A DNA stretch of 64,000 nt from Streptomyces qinzhouensis (GCF_007856155.1 NZ_CP042266.1:4960001-5024000), one strand, 5' to 3'. Shown: positions 26,203 through 35,354, counted from the stretch's first letter. The notes: generated by a model not told the origin, from the sequence alone. Numbers and translations: made by a program.

Positions 26203-26706
26203 TCAGCCGGTGGCCGGAGGCGGTACCTCCGTCCCGGTCTGACGGGCGGAGAGCGCCCGGTTGAAACGCGTCAACAAGGAGGTGAAGGACTCCCTCTCGG
26301 AGTCCGACCAGCCGTCCGTGACCTGGGCCATCAGCGCCCGCCTCGACGAGCGGACCTCCTCCAGGCGGGCCTGCCCGCGCGGGGAGAGCTGAAGGACGAC
26401 AGCGCGGCCGTCCTCGGGGTGGGAGGTCCGCTTGACCAGGCCGGTGTCCACAAGGGGCGCCACCTGGCGGGTGACCGTCGACGAATCGATGCCCATACCG
26501 GCCGCGAGCGCCTTCACGCCCATCGGGCCCTCCCGGTCCAGCCGGTTGAGCAGCAGATAGGCGGCACGGTCCATCGAATTGCGGACTTGTCCGACTCCCC
26601 CGAGACGGGTCTGCTCCGCACGCCGTGCGAACAGGGCCACTTGGTGTTGGAGGGCATCGAGGAGACCGGGGTCTAGACGGGTCGTCATGTCCTGAGAAGT
26701 GGGCAT
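26203..26706 (-). CDS. MarR-family transcriptional regulator
   Basis: 167 aa winged-helix regulator. The recognition part GVKALAAGMGIDSSTVTRQVAPLVDTGLVKRTSHPEDGRAVV contains helix, turn, helix and the wing DGRAV typical of MarR proteins; flanking helices form the dimerisation domain. The start is ATG 26706, with ATG 26688 (MTTRLDPG) as alternative; only a weak GAGAG precedes the first. Divergent from ilvA by about 170 nt, so it could control itself or that gene. Ligand unknown. Confidence 0.88.
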   Translation of the reverse strand: MPTSQDMTTRLDPGLLDALQHQVALFARRAEQTRLGGVGQVRNSMDRAAYLLLNRLDREGPMGVKALAAGMGIDSSTVTRQVAPLVDTGLVKRTSHPEDGRAVVLQLSPRGQARLEEVRSSRRALMAQVTDGWSDSERESFTSLLTRFNRALSARQTGTEVPPPATG

Positions 26707-26876
26707 GGCAAAGGGCTCTCTCGTGCGGGAGCGGTCGATTGGTGGGGGACAGAGTACGCGGCCCCGGGGCGGTCCGTACGGGGCCTGAGAAAACCGGCGG
26801 AGAAGCGGTACGCGCGGTATTCGGCGGGGGCGCGGCCGAGCGGAACGCGCCCCCGTGAGCTGCGAGACTGGGGGTC

Positions 26877-28115
26877 ATGAGCTTCCGCCCGCGTCACACC
26901 TTTCGCCCGGTCATCCTCGACGACGTCCGGGGGGCGCAGAAGATGCTGTCCGGAGTGGCCCGGACGACCGCGGTGGAGGGCAGCCGGTATCTGACCGGTC
27001 TGGTGGGTGCGCCGGTTCACTTCAAATGCGAGAACCTCCAGCGCACGGGCTCGTTCAAGCTTCGCGGCGCGTATGTCCGGATCTCCGGGCTCCGCCCGGA
27101 GGAGCGCGCGGCGGGGGTGGTCGCGGCCTCGGCGGGCAACCATGCGCAGGGCGTGGCGCTGGCCTCGTCGCTGCTCGGGGTCCGCTCGACCGTGTTCATG
27201 CCGCAGGGCGCGCCGCTGCCGAAGGTGGCCGCCACCCGCGACTACGGGGCGGACGTACGGCTGCACGGCCAGGTGATCGAAGAGACGCTGGAGGCGGCGG
27301 AGGAGTACGCCCGGACGACGGGCGCGGTCTTCATCCACCCCTTCGACCATCCCGATGTGATCGCCGGACAGGGCACGGTGGGGCTGGAGATCCTGGAGCA
27401 GTGTCCGGAGGTGCGGACGATCGTCGTCGGTATCGGCGGCGGCGGTCTGGCGGCGGGCGTCGCGGTGGCGGTGAAGGCGGTCCGGCCGGACGTCCGGATC
27501 GTCGGGGTGCAGGCGGAGGGCGCCGCGGCCTATCCCCCGTCGCTGGCGGCGGGCCGCCCGGTGGCGGTGCGGACCCCGGTGACGATGGCCGACGGGATCA
27601 AGGTGGGGCGCCCCGGTGATCTGCCGTTCCAGATCATCGGCGAACTGGTCGACGAGGTCCGTACGGTCTCCGAGGACGAGCTGTCGTCCGCGCTGCTGCT
27701 CTGTCTGGAGCGGGCGAAGCTGGTGGTGGAACCGGCGGGCGCGAGCCCGGTGGCGGCCCTGCTGAGCGACCCGGCCGCCTTCTCGGCGGGCCCCGTGGTC
27801 GCGGTCCTCTCCGGCGGCAACGTGGACCCCCTGCTGCTCCAGCGCATCCTCCGCCACGGCATGGCCGCCGGCGGCCGCTATCTCTCCCTCCGCCTCCGCC
27901 TCACGGACCGCCCGGGCGCCCTGGCGGCCCTGCTGGGCACCCTCTCGGTGCTGGACGCCAATGTGCTGGACGTCAGCCATGTCCGCACCGATCCGCGTCT
28001 GGGCCTGACGGAGGTGGAGGTCGAACTCCAGCTGGAGACCATGGGCCCGGACCACTGCGCCGAGGTCGCCGCGGCCCTGCGCGCCGAGGGCTACGCGGTG
28101 ACGGTCATGGGCTGA
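26877..28115 (+). CDS. ilvA: Threonine ammonia-lyase (threonine dehydratase)
   Basis: 412 aa. Converts threonine to 2-oxobutanoate and ammonia, feeding isoleucine synthesis. PLP is held by Lys61 in RTGSFKLRGA; SAGNHAQGVA and the Gly-rich phosphate-binding loop GIGGGGLAAG are present. Residues about 330-412 form one ACT regulatory domain, so allosteric control by amino acids is likely; this layout (catalytic plus single ACT) is that of the catabolic/short form. The 3' end overlaps the convergent zinc-ribbon pseudogene by 11 nt. Confidence 0.93.
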   Translation: MSFRPRHTFRPVILDDVRGAQKMLSGVARTTAVEGSRYLTGLVGAPVHFKCENLQRTGSFKLRGAYVRISGLRPEERAAGVVAASAGNHAQGVALASSLLGVRSTVFMPQGAPLPKVAATRDYGADVRLHGQVIEETLEAAEEYARTTGAVFIHPFDHPDVIAGQGTVGLEILEQCPEVRTIVVGIGGGGLAAGVAVAVKAVRPDVRIVGVQAEGAAAYPPSLAAGRPVAVRTPVTMADGIKVGRPGDLPFQIIGELVDEVRTVSEDELSSALLLCLERAKLVVEPAGASPVAALLSDPAAFSAGPVVAVLSGGNVDPLLLQRILRHGMAAGGRYLSLRLRLTDRPGALAALLGTLSVLDANVLDVSHVRTDPRLGLTEVEVELQLETMGPDHCAEVAAALRAEGYAVTVMG

Positions 28116-28696
28116 CCTCCGTACATCCGTCCAGCCGCACGATGAGCTGCGCGGCCCGCATCCACCCGATGCGCGCATCTCCGTAGGCGAGCCCGCCGCC
28201 GATGCGCGCGACGGGGCGGGGCAGCCCGGGCTCGTGGAGTACTCCGTGCACCCCGAAGGGGCTACAGGACCGGGCCCGGACCAGCGCATGCTGCCGTCGC
28301 AGCGAGGGGCAGGCGCGTACGGCCAGTGCGGCGCAGGGCACGCAGACGGGCGGATGGGAGGTCGTGAGGTCTTCGTCGTCGGTACCGCCCGAGCAGCCAG
28401 AGAACCCCCTGCTCGTTGCGGTCGGTGGGGTGCCCGCACACCTGGCACAGCAACCGCCGCATGGCTCGCCGCTGCCGCATCGGATGAACACGCCCGAACT
28501 GGGGCTTCCCCCGTCCCGGGCTGGAGGGCTCCCGGATCCACAGCACGCCGTCGCGATCCCGGTCGTACGGCGTCTCGTCGGCATAGCCGATGCCCGCATC
28601 CTTCGTGATCACTAATGGCTGCGCCATGTTCTCGGAGCTCCAGGCGGTGATGTAGGGGACGAGGGGGCGCCCCGGCGGTCCGACAGTTGAGTTCAT
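28105..28696 (-). pseudogene. Zinc-ribbon-type hypothetical protein gene with a frameshift
   Basis: Two minus-strand frames together make one protein of about 196 aa. The first (from ATG 28696) runs through MNSTVGPPGRPLVPYITAWS, a LLCQVCGHP CxxC and NEQGVLWLLG; the second continues with TDDEDLTTSHPPVCVPCAAL (a second CxxC) to the stop at 28105. The shift falls near 28380-28400 at CTGGCTGCTCGGGCGG. Each frame alone ends in nonsense-like sequence. Either a real one-base indel, a sequencing error, or (less likely) programmed frameshifting. Divergent from a GntR regulator through a region with three shared repeats. Function is unknown; two CxxC suggest metal binding. Confidence 0.7.
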
Positions 28697-28718
28697 GCCC
28701 GACTCCAGTAGTCGTGTA

Positions 28719-28800
28719 CTAGCTTACGTAGAGCATGCGTATGCTAGCTTACGCTTGTCAAGGGGGCCTCGTGGGTACGCTCACGGTGGGCTAGCTCACG
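28719..28800. promoter_or_regulatory. Three CTAGCTYACG repeats, candidate GntR operators
   Basis: CTAGCTTACG occurs at 28719-28728 and 28744-28753, and CTAGCTCACG at 28791-28800, 25 and 47 nt apart, in the 119-nt region between the divergent zinc-ribbon gene and the GntR gene. The last copy lies 15 nt before the GntR start. Their spacing over both promoters suggests repression of both genes. Confidence 0.6.
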
Positions 28801-28815
28801 AATACAGGAGGCGAG

Positions 28816-29553
28816 ATGGCACCGCAGGTGAGACGAGAGCTGCCGCCGTTCATGCAGATCGCGAACCACTTCCGGCAGCGGATCGTGGATGGGGAGCTCG
28901 CTCCGGGTGCGAAGCTTCCGTCGATTGCGGAGATCGCCGGGGAGTGGGGCGTGGCCACGGCGACTGCGGCCAAAGGCGTCAAGCAGCTTCAGGCCGACGG
29001 GTATGTGCGCTCCTCCACCCAGGGAACCTTTGTCGATCTCGGCCGCAGGCAGACGACCGGACCCGACCGGCTGCGCATGGTCCGCGTCGGCGGCAGCGCG
29101 ATACGGCCCGGAGAGCGGGTCGAGATCCTCTCCGCCGGGCTGGAGGCCGCGCCCGCGGATGTCGCCGAAGCCCTCGGTGTGGACGCGGGCGCCAGGGTGA
29201 TCCGGCGCCGTCGGCGCTACACCGACGACGAGGGCGTCATGGCCGTGTCGACCTCCTGGCTTCCGGCGGAACTCGCACAGCAGGCACCCGAACTGCTCGC
29301 TCCGGAGCCGCTGTCCGCCATGACCTTCGGTCTCGTCGAGGAACGGACCGGGCGGCGGGCCGTGCGCAGAAGAGACACGGTGGCACTCGCCGAGGCCACC
29401 GGAGAGCTGGCCGGACTCCTCGGCGTCGCGGTCGGTACCTCCGTGCTGACCTGGACCAACCACTACTGGGACCAGAACGGGTCCGTCACCGAGTACGCCA
29501 CGGACTTCCTGGGCCCGGACCGGCGGCTCTCGGCCGAGTACGACATGCCCTGA
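28816..29553 (+). CDS. GntR-family (HutC-type) transcriptional regulator with UTRA domain
   Basis: 245 aa. Residues 10-75 are the GntR winged helix (FMQIANHFRQRIVDGELAPGAKLPS, VATATAAKGVKQLQADGYV) and 90-240 the UTRA ligand-binding domain (VIRRRRRYTDDEGVMAVSTSWLP and TDFLGPDRRLSAEYD). ATG 28816 has AGGAGG 5-10 nt upstream. Divergent from the frameshifted zinc-ribbon gene, which is probably its target along with its own promoter. Similar regulators occur in streptomycete mobile elements. Effector unknown. It ends before a strong hairpin. Confidence 0.88.
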   Translation: MAPQVRRELPPFMQIANHFRQRIVDGELAPGAKLPSIAEIAGEWGVATATAAKGVKQLQADGYVRSSTQGTFVDLGRRQTTGPDRLRMVRVGGSAIRPGERVEILSAGLEAAPADVAEALGVDAGARVIRRRRRYTDDEGVMAVSTSWLPAELAQQAPELLAPEPLSAMTFGLVEERTGRRAVRRRDTVALAEATGELAGLLGVAVGTSVLTWTNHYWDQNGSVTEYATDFLGPDRRLSAEYDMP

Positions 29554-29591
29554 GAGGTGGCACCCGTATGACATTGCGGCGCCGGGAACGA

Positions 29592-29625
29592 CGCTGCCCC
29601 CGGGGTTGGACCCCCGGGGGCAGCG
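29592..29625. terminator. Bidirectional hairpin terminator
   Basis: CGCTGCCCCCGGGG (29592-29605) pairs perfectly with CCCCGGGGGCAGCG (29612-29625), loop of 6. It lies between the stops of the GntR gene and the convergent greA. Confidence 0.78.
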
Positions 29626-29646
29626 GCGGACGGGCGGGCGGAGGGG

Positions 29647-30144
29647 TCAGCCGGTGTAGGGCTTGGCGTTGAGGATCTTGACCGAGGCGGTGTTGCCGTT
29701 CGGGAGCTCGTACTCCGCGGTGTCGCCGACCTTCTTGCCGTTGACGCCGGTGCCGAGCGGCGACTGCGGCGAGTAGGTCTCGATGTCCGAGCTGGCGTAC
29801 TCGCGGGAGGCCATCAGGAAGGTCAGGGTGTCGTCCTCGTCGCCGTCGAAGGCGATCGTCACGACCATGCCGGGCTCCACGATGCCGTCGTCCGCCGGCG
29901 CCTCGCCGACCTTCGCGGTCTCCAGCAGCTGGGTGAGCTGCCGGACCCGGAGCTCCGCCTTGCCCTGCTCCTCCTTGGCCGCGTGGTACCCGCCGTTCTC
30001 CCGAAGGTCGCCCTCCTCGCGAGCCGCCTCGATCTTCTTGGCGATCTCGGTGCGCGCGGGACCAGACAGGTATTCCAGCTCGGCCTTGAGCTGGTTGTAC
30101 GCCTCCTGGGTCAGCCAGGTGACGTTCTCGCTGGTCTGGGTCAC
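29647..30144 (-). CDS. greA: Transcription elongation factor GreA
   Basis: 165 aa. Rescues backtracked RNA polymerase by stimulating transcript cleavage. N-terminal coiled coil (LTQEAYNQLKAELEYL ... AAREEGDLRENGGYHAAKEEQG) with the conserved acidic tip D/E pair, and a C-terminal FKBP-like domain ending YSPQSPLGTGVNGKKVGDTAEY. GTG 30144 follows GAGGAG; the longer frame starting with MYPMYRR has no ribosome-binding site. Downstream of the DUF4307 gene on the same strand but separated by about 217 nt. Confidence 0.95.
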   Translation of the reverse strand: MTQTSENVTWLTQEAYNQLKAELEYLSGPARTEIAKKIEAAREEGDLRENGGYHAAKEEQGKAELRVRQLTQLLETAKVGEAPADDGIVEPGMVVTIAFDGDEDDTLTFLMASREYASSDIETYSPQSPLGTGVNGKKVGDTAEYELPNGNTASVKILNAKPYTG

Positions 30145-30361
30145 AGGTGCTCCTCGTCGGTACATGGGATACAAAGCTTCGCCCTACCCAGAAGCATGTG
30201 CCTCTACGGGAGGGCGAAACCACGACCCTAACAATTTCGTGCTCAAAGGGGGAGAACAAAAGGCATCAGAATCGCATCAACGCAGGTCAGAGAGTGATCC
30301 GCAGTCGAACGGGCCCTTGGTTTTTTCCGATGAACGCCACTGGACCACTCCGGGCCGGGCG

Positions 30362-30766
30362 TCAGCCCCCGTTGCACTGGACGAGCTCGGCCGTCGTGCC
30401 CTTCGCCAGCGTGCGGATCTTCACCACCTGGTCGATCCGGCGCTCACCGCGCGCCTCGACCGGGACGTCGAGCCGGCCGACCTCGGCGCCGTCCGCCGAG
30501 CGCGAGCGCACGGTACAGGTACCGGTGGCGTCGGCGTCCTTGCGGATCTCCAGATGGACCTGGACCTCGGAGTCCGAGGTCACATCGAACTTGATCAGCT
30601 CGGCGCTGATCTTCTGCTCGGCGATGTAGTCGTAGCCGAACCAGCCGACCATGGCGACGAAGCCCGCTCCCAGCACCGCGCCGAGGATCTTGAGCTTGCG
30701 GTCGGAGCGCTGGTCCGCCGAACGCCCGTAGCGGGCCTCGGGAAGCTGCTCGCGCACGCCGCTCAT
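30362..30766 (-). CDS. DUF4307 membrane protein
   Basis: 134 aa. Cytoplasmic N-terminus with ARYGRSADQRSDRK, one transmembrane helix (LKILGAVLGAGFVAMVGWFGY) and an extracytoplasmic beta-rich domain of about 80 residues containing two Cys (GTCTVRS, VQCNGG). This matches DUF4307, found in actinobacteria next to mca. ATG 30766 follows GGAAGGAAT. Divergent from mca. Function unknown. Confidence 0.85.
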   Translation of the reverse strand: MSGVREQLPEARYGRSADQRSDRKLKILGAVLGAGFVAMVGWFGYDYIAEQKISAELIKFDVTSDSEVQVHLEIRKDADATGTCTVRSRSADGAEVGRLDVPVEARGERRIDQVVKIRTLAKGTTAELVQCNGG

Positions 30767-30872
30767 GGTGATTCCTTCCGCACGGTCCGTCTCGGGCGGA
30801 CCGGAATTTTCCACCGCCCGATTCGGTCACTATAGAAGCCGTGCCGACCGACCAATCACTGAGGATCCCGTC

Positions 30873-31754
30873 TTGACTGAGCAGCTTCGACTGATGGCCG
30901 TGCACGCCCACCCCGACGACGAGTCGAGCAAGGGCGCGGCGACGATGGCCAAGTATGTGTCCGAGGGGGTGGACGTGCTGGTTGTGACCTGCACGGGCGG
31001 CGAGCGCGGCTCCATCCTCAATCCCAAGCTCCAGGGCGACGCCTATATCGAGGCCAATATCCACGAGGTCCGCCGCCGGGAGATGGACGAGGCGCGGCAG
31101 ATCCTCGGCGTCGGGCAGGAATGGCTGGGCTTCGTCGACTCGGGGCTCCCCGAGGGCGATCCGCTGCCCCCGCTGCCCGAGGGCTGCTTCGCGCTGGAGG
31201 ACGTGGCGGAGGCGGCCGGGCGGCTGGTCCGCTCCATCCGGTCGTTCCGCCCCCAGGTGATCACCACCTATGACGAGAACGGCGGCTATCCGCACCCCGA
31301 CCACATCATGACCCACAAGATCACGATGGTCGCGTTCGAGGGCGCCGCCGATGCCGAACGCTTCCCGGAGGACGAGTTCGGCCCGGTCTTCCAGCCGCAG
31401 AAGCTCTACTACAACCAGGGCTTCAACCGCCCGCGTACGGTCGCGCTGCACGAGGCGCTCCTGGCCCGCGGCATGGAGTCGCCGTACGGGGAGTGGCTGG
31501 ACCGCTGGAAGGAGTTCGAGCGCGTCGAACGCACTCTGACCACGCATGTTCCGTGCGCCGACTTCTTCGAGATCCGCGACAAGGCGCTGATCGCGCACGC
31601 CACGCAGATCGACCCCGACGGCGGCTGGTTCCGCGTTCCGCTCGACCTCCAGAAGGATGTCTGGCCGACCGAGGAGTACGAGCTGGCGAAGTCCCTCGTC
31701 GCTACCTCCCTCCCCGAGGACGACCTCTTCGCGGGCATCCGCGACAATGCCTGA
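30873..31754 (+). CDS. mca: Mycothiol S-conjugate amidase
   Basis: 293 aa. Cleaves mycothiol conjugates in detoxification, releasing a mercapturic acid and GlcN-inositol. The zinc site of the LmbE-like fold is visible: MAVHAHPDDES (His, Asp, Asp) and GGYPHPDHI. Residues DENGGYP and the length distinguish Mca from the deacetylase MshB. The start is TTG 30873, 8 nt after GAGGA. It overlaps the downstream small membrane-protein gene, indicating an operon. Mycothiol confines the host to Actinobacteria. Confidence 0.95.
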   Translation: MTEQLRLMAVHAHPDDESSKGAATMAKYVSEGVDVLVVTCTGGERGSILNPKLQGDAYIEANIHEVRRREMDEARQILGVGQEWLGFVDSGLPEGDPLPPLPEGCFALEDVAEAAGRLVRSIRSFRPQVITTYDENGGYPHPDHIMTHKITMVAFEGAADAERFPEDEFGPVFQPQKLYYNQGFNRPRTVALHEALLARGMESPYGEWLDRWKEFERVERTLTTHVPCADFFEIRDKALIAHATQIDPDGGWFRVPLDLQKDVWPTEEYELAKSLVATSLPEDDLFAGIRDNA

Positions 31755-32010
31755 TATGACCCCTAGCGCAAATCTGGCAATGATGCACGCGGCCGAGTTC
31801 GCCAAGGAGCTCGACAAGAACAAGGTCACCCCCGGTGTGCTCGGCTTCCTGGTGTTCGCGGGCCTCGCCGTCGGCGTGTGGTTCCTGATGAAGTCCATGA
31901 CGCGGCACATGAACCGGGTGAACTTCGAGGACAAGACGGCGGACGCCCCGGCCGGGGAGAGCCCGGAGACCGGGACCACCGGGCCGGGGGCCGCCGCGAA
32001 GACGGCGTAA
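31747..32010 (+). CDS. Small single-pass membrane protein downstream of mca
   Basis: 87 aa (ATG 31747, overlapping the mca stop by 8 nt; ATG 31756 MTPSANLAMM is an alternative). A helical N-terminus with FAKELDKNKVTPG, one transmembrane helix (VLGFLVFAGLAVGVWFLMKSM) and a polar tail. Paired with mca in streptomycetes; function unknown. The last codons belong to a triplicated sequence that continues past the stop. Confidence 0.78.
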   Translation: MPDMTPSANLAMMHAAEFAKELDKNKVTPGVLGFLVFAGLAVGVWFLMKSMTRHMNRVNFEDKTADAPAGESPETGTTGPGAAAKTA

Positions 32011-32072
32011 GGGCGCGTGACCGGCGCGAAGACGGCGTAAGGGCGTGGCCGCCGCGAAGACGGCGTAGCGGC
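31990..32072. repeat. Three tandem copies of a stop-codon-containing unit
   Basis: GCGAAGACGGCGTAAGGGCG occurs at about 31995-32014 and 32027-32046, and GCGAAGACGGCGTAGCGGCG at about 32055-32074. The first copy includes the stop of the small membrane-protein gene, so the duplications are just 3' of the gene and do not alter it. Looks like recent slippage. Confidence 0.6.
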
Positions 32073-32100
32073 GCGTCGGCGCGTTCAGGGGCGTGTACGA

Positions 32101-32133
32101 GCCGCCCGTACCCCCGCCGGGGGCGCGGGCGGC
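32101..32133. terminator. Hairpin between convergent genes
   Basis: GCCGCCCG (32101-32108) pairs with CGGGCGGC (32126-32133), with an inner CCCC/GGGG. It lies 20 nt beyond the stop of the large STAND gene and downstream of the mca operon. Confidence 0.6.
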
Positions 32134-32153
32134 CGTCCTGCCCCGCCCCGGGG

Positions 32154-35100
32154 CTACGGCACCGGGACGCCCATCACCTCCCGTGCGTGGCGGTTCGGGA
32201 CCAGGCCCAGATGCCAGGCCTGCCAGCCGTCCTCCAGGCGTACCCCGCGCTCCAGCATCACCGTCAGCGCCTCAGCGCAGTCCTCCAGCTTGCCGTCGCG
32301 CGCCGGGTGGCGGGCGGCGGTCATCCGGGCCAGCTCCTCCTGGGCGACGACCGTGCCCACCTCCGTACCGCCGGGTGAGGCGTACGGCAGCAGGGTGCAG
32401 CGCAGCAGCCGGGCCCAGTCCGCGCCGCGCTCGTCGCCGTACGAGCCGAACAGGTCGACCGCCTCGTCGCAGAGCGCCAGCGCCTGTGCCTCCCGGCTGT
32501 TGCCCGCGTCGATCAGCGCCAGCTCCAGACAGGTCCAGGCCTCGCCGTGGGCCACCCCGATCCGCCGGAAGTCGGCCCGCGCGTCCACCAGCAGCTGGCG
32601 GGCGAAGCCGGAATTGCGGAGGCTGCCGGTCCGTTCGGCCCGCATGTCCCGGGTCACCCGCCCCGAATGGTGCCGGGCACAGGCCAGCCCGTACACGTCC
32701 CGCATCCGCGAGAACATGGTGCGCGCCCGCTCCAGCTCGCGGATCGCCTGATCCCGGTCACCGCTCTCCTCCAGCGCCTGCCCCAGGTAGTACAGGGTCC
32801 ACGCCTCACCGCGCGCGTCCTCGTTCTCCCGGTGCCGCGCCAGCGCCCGCCCCAGCTCGTCCACGGCCGCCGCCGGATCGCCGTCCACCAGCTTCGCCCG
32901 GGCCAGCTGGGTCAGCGCCCAGGCCTCGCCGCGGCCGTCCCGGGTCCGCCCGTACTGGTCGAGCGCCGTCCGCAGCTCCTCCTCCGCCCGCGGCACATCG
33001 CCCATCCGCAGACAGACCTGCCCCAGCTGGAAGTGGGTCCAGGCCTCCCCGTGCAGCGACTCGCCCTCCCGGTGCAGCGTCAGCGCGGTGGCCAGCAGGG
33101 TCACCGCCTCCGCCAGATGCGCCTGGTCGCGGCGGACCGCGGCCAGCGCGTGCAGCGACCAGGCCCGGTCCTCCGCCTGCTCCTCCGAGGACTGCATCGC
33201 GATCGCCTCGTTGAGCTTGGCCGCGGCCTCGGTGAGATTGCCCTGATGGTGCAGGGTGATACCGAGGGAGCAGAGCGCCAGCGCCGCGCCCGCCTCGTTC
33301 CGCGCGTCCCGGTAGAGCCCGACCACCGACGACAGGGTCGTCCGCGCCTTGTCCAGCTCGCCGAGCTGCCGCGCCGCGATACCGGTCCGCAGCTGCACCG
33401 CCCGCTCCAGCAGCCCCTTGTCCACCGCCTGTGTCAGCTCGGAGATCTCCCCGAGCCGGTAGAGGTCGCCGCGGAGCAGGCAGTAGTCCGCCAGCGCGCC
33501 CAGCAGATTGAGTACGGACTGCTGGTCGACGCCCTCCGCGTACCGCAGCGCCGAGGTGATGAAGCTGGACTCGTCGTCCAGCCAGCGCAGCGCCGAGTCC
33601 AGCGACGGGAAACCGTGCGCGTCGAACTTCCCGGCCCGGGTGGACAGCTTTCCGTCGACCATCCGGATCACCGCCCCGGCCAGATCCGCGTAGTTCTGGA
33701 TCAGCCGTTCCTGCGCCGCGGCCCGCTCCGCCGGGTCCTCCTCGTCCAGCAGCCGGGCCAGCGCGAAGGCCCGTACCGCGTCGTGCAGCTTGTAACGGGA
33801 CGAGCGGACCCGGTCGATCAGTCCGGCGCCCGCCAGCTCCTTCAGCAGCTTCAGCGACGCCGTCTCGTCGGTCGCCAGCAGTGCCGCCGCGGCCGCCCCG
33901 CCCAGTGAGGCGCGGCCCGCCAGCGCGAGCCGCCGCAGCAGCCGGCGGGCCTGTTCGGGCTGGTCGGAGTAGCGCAGCCACAGGGCCCGCTCCACCGGGT
34001 CGACCGGACCGGAGGCGGCCAGGTCCGCCGCGAGCCGCTCCGCGGTCCTGGCCCCCAGCGACGAGCCCGCGACCCGCAGCGCCAGCGGCAGCCCGCCGCA
34101 CAGCTCCCGGATCCGGTCCGCGCCCCGAGCGTCGTAGGGACTCTGCCGGCCCGCCGCCGCGACCTCCGTCAGCAGCTCCTCCGCGCCCGCCGCGTCCAGC
34201 GCCTCCACCGGCAGCTGGTGCACCCACGCCGGTACGTCCGCCGGCAGATCGAGCCGCTCGCGCGCGGTGACCAGCACCAGACTGTCCGAACGCTCCGGCA
34301 CCAGCGTCCGCACCTGCTCCGGATCGCGGGCGTCGTCCAGGATCACCGTCACCGCCAGCCCGGTCAGATGCTGGTGGTACAGCTCCGCCAGCCGCCGCAC
34401 CTGCTGCTCCGCCGACGACCGCTCCCGGAACAGCAGTTGCTCCCGGGGCGCGCCCAGCCGGTTCAGCAGATGCAGCAGCGCGTCCCGGGTCGTCAGCGGC
34501 CGCCCGCTCTCGCCGCGCAGATCCACCACGCAGGCGCCCCGGAACTGGTCCTTGAGCTGGTGCGCGGCGCGCACCGCGAGGGTGGTGCGCCCGGCGCCGG
34601 GGCGCCCGTACAGCACCACGATCGTCGGTCTGGTCTCGGTCGCCGTTCTGGCCGTACGCACCCACTGCGCGATCTGCTCGACAGCCTCCCGGCGGCCCGC
34701 GAACGGGCCCTCCGGTACCGGCAGATGGCCGAAGGACTGCTCCAGCACGGATCGGCGGCGCGCGGCCGCGCTGCGGTCGGCACCGCGCAGCCGGTCCACG
34801 GCGGCGGGCTGGCTCGTCGGCCGGGTCCGGGAGGCCGCCAGCATCCGCTGCTGCTCCAGGAACGGCCGGATGCCCCGTACCTCCAGCGCCGTCAGCCACT
34901 GGAGCCGCAACTGTTCGGGACCGCCCGGCTGCCCCAGCCGCCCGGCGGTGCGATGGGCGGCGGGCCAGTGCGACGCCGTCACCTTCAGTACGGTCGCCGC
35001 CGCGCCGGCCACCGCGACCACGGCCCCGGCGCCCAGCGCCGTACCGGACGAAGTGCCCAGGGCCAGATCGGCGCCCGCGGCGGAGACCGCGGCAACGGCC

Positions 35101-35354
35101 GTCACCAGCACCGGAGTCGATAGATTCGGCCAGGTCAGCCGGGCCGACAGCGGCTGCCGGGCGGCCTCCGCCGCGCTCAGCGCCTGTTCGTACGCCGCGT
35201 ACTCATCGCCCGCCGCGGCGGCCATCCCGTCGAGGGCGCCCCGGCCGCGGGCCAGCAGCAGCCGCCCGTCGCCCGACCCGCCGTTCCGCCGGGTCTCCTC
35301 CTCCACCGCGCGCGCCAGCAGTTGCTCGGCCTCGGCCCGATGACTTTCCCGCAT
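32154..35354 (-). CDS. STAND-class ATPase with TPR repeats
   Basis: 1066 aa. Two hydrophobic segments at about 80-125, then an NB-ARC-like nucleotide-binding domain: Walker A LYGRPGAGRTTLA at 248-260, Walker B VTVILDDARD and the GLPLALRVAGSSL motif, a winged-helix region, and about 500 residues of tetratricopeptide repeats (many GEAW and LGxxL turns). The Walker A Lys is Arg256, so ATP hydrolysis may be altered. No DNA-binding domain is present, unlike AfsR/SARP regulators. ATG 35354 follows GGAGGGGG; the longer frame upstream is Arg/Pro-rich filler. Probably a membrane-linked signalling switch; partners unknown. Confidence 0.85.
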   Translation of the reverse strand: MRESHRAEAEQLLARAVEEETRRNGGSGDGRLLLARGRGALDGMAAAAGDEYAAYEQALSAAEAARQPLSARLTWPNLSTPVLVTAVAAVSAAGADLALGTSSGTALGAGAVVAVAGAAATVLKVTASHWPAAHRTAGRLGQPGGPEQLRLQWLTALEVRGIRPFLEQQRMLAASRTRPTSQPAAVDRLRGADRSAAARRRSVLEQSFGHLPVPEGPFAGRREAVEQIAQWVRTARTATETRPTIVVLYGRPGAGRTTLAVRAAHQLKDQFRGACVVDLRGESGRPLTTRDALLHLLNRLGAPREQLLFRERSSAEQQVRRLAELYHQHLTGLAVTVILDDARDPEQVRTLVPERSDSLVLVTARERLDLPADVPAWVHQLPVEALDAAGAEELLTEVAAAGRQSPYDARGADRIRELCGGLPLALRVAGSSLGARTAERLAADLAASGPVDPVERALWLRYSDQPEQARRLLRRLALAGRASLGGAAAAALLATDETASLKLLKELAGAGLIDRVRSSRYKLHDAVRAFALARLLDEEDPAERAAAQERLIQNYADLAGAVIRMVDGKLSTRAGKFDAHGFPSLDSALRWLDDESSFITSALRYAEGVDQQSVLNLLGALADYCLLRGDLYRLGEISELTQAVDKGLLERAVQLRTGIAARQLGELDKARTTLSSVVGLYRDARNEAGAALALCSLGITLHHQGNLTEAAAKLNEAIAMQSSEEQAEDRAWSLHALAAVRRDQAHLAEAVTLLATALTLHREGESLHGEAWTHFQLGQVCLRMGDVPRAEEELRTALDQYGRTRDGRGEAWALTQLARAKLVDGDPAAAVDELGRALARHRENEDARGEAWTLYYLGQALEESGDRDQAIRELERARTMFSRMRDVYGLACARHHSGRVTRDMRAERTGSLRNSGFARQLLVDARADFRRIGVAHGEAWTCLELALIDAGNSREAQALALCDEAVDLFGSYGDERGADWARLLRCTLLPYASPGGTEVGTVVAQEELARMTAARHPARDGKLEDCAEALTVMLERGVRLEDGWQAWHLGLVPNRHAREVMGVPVP

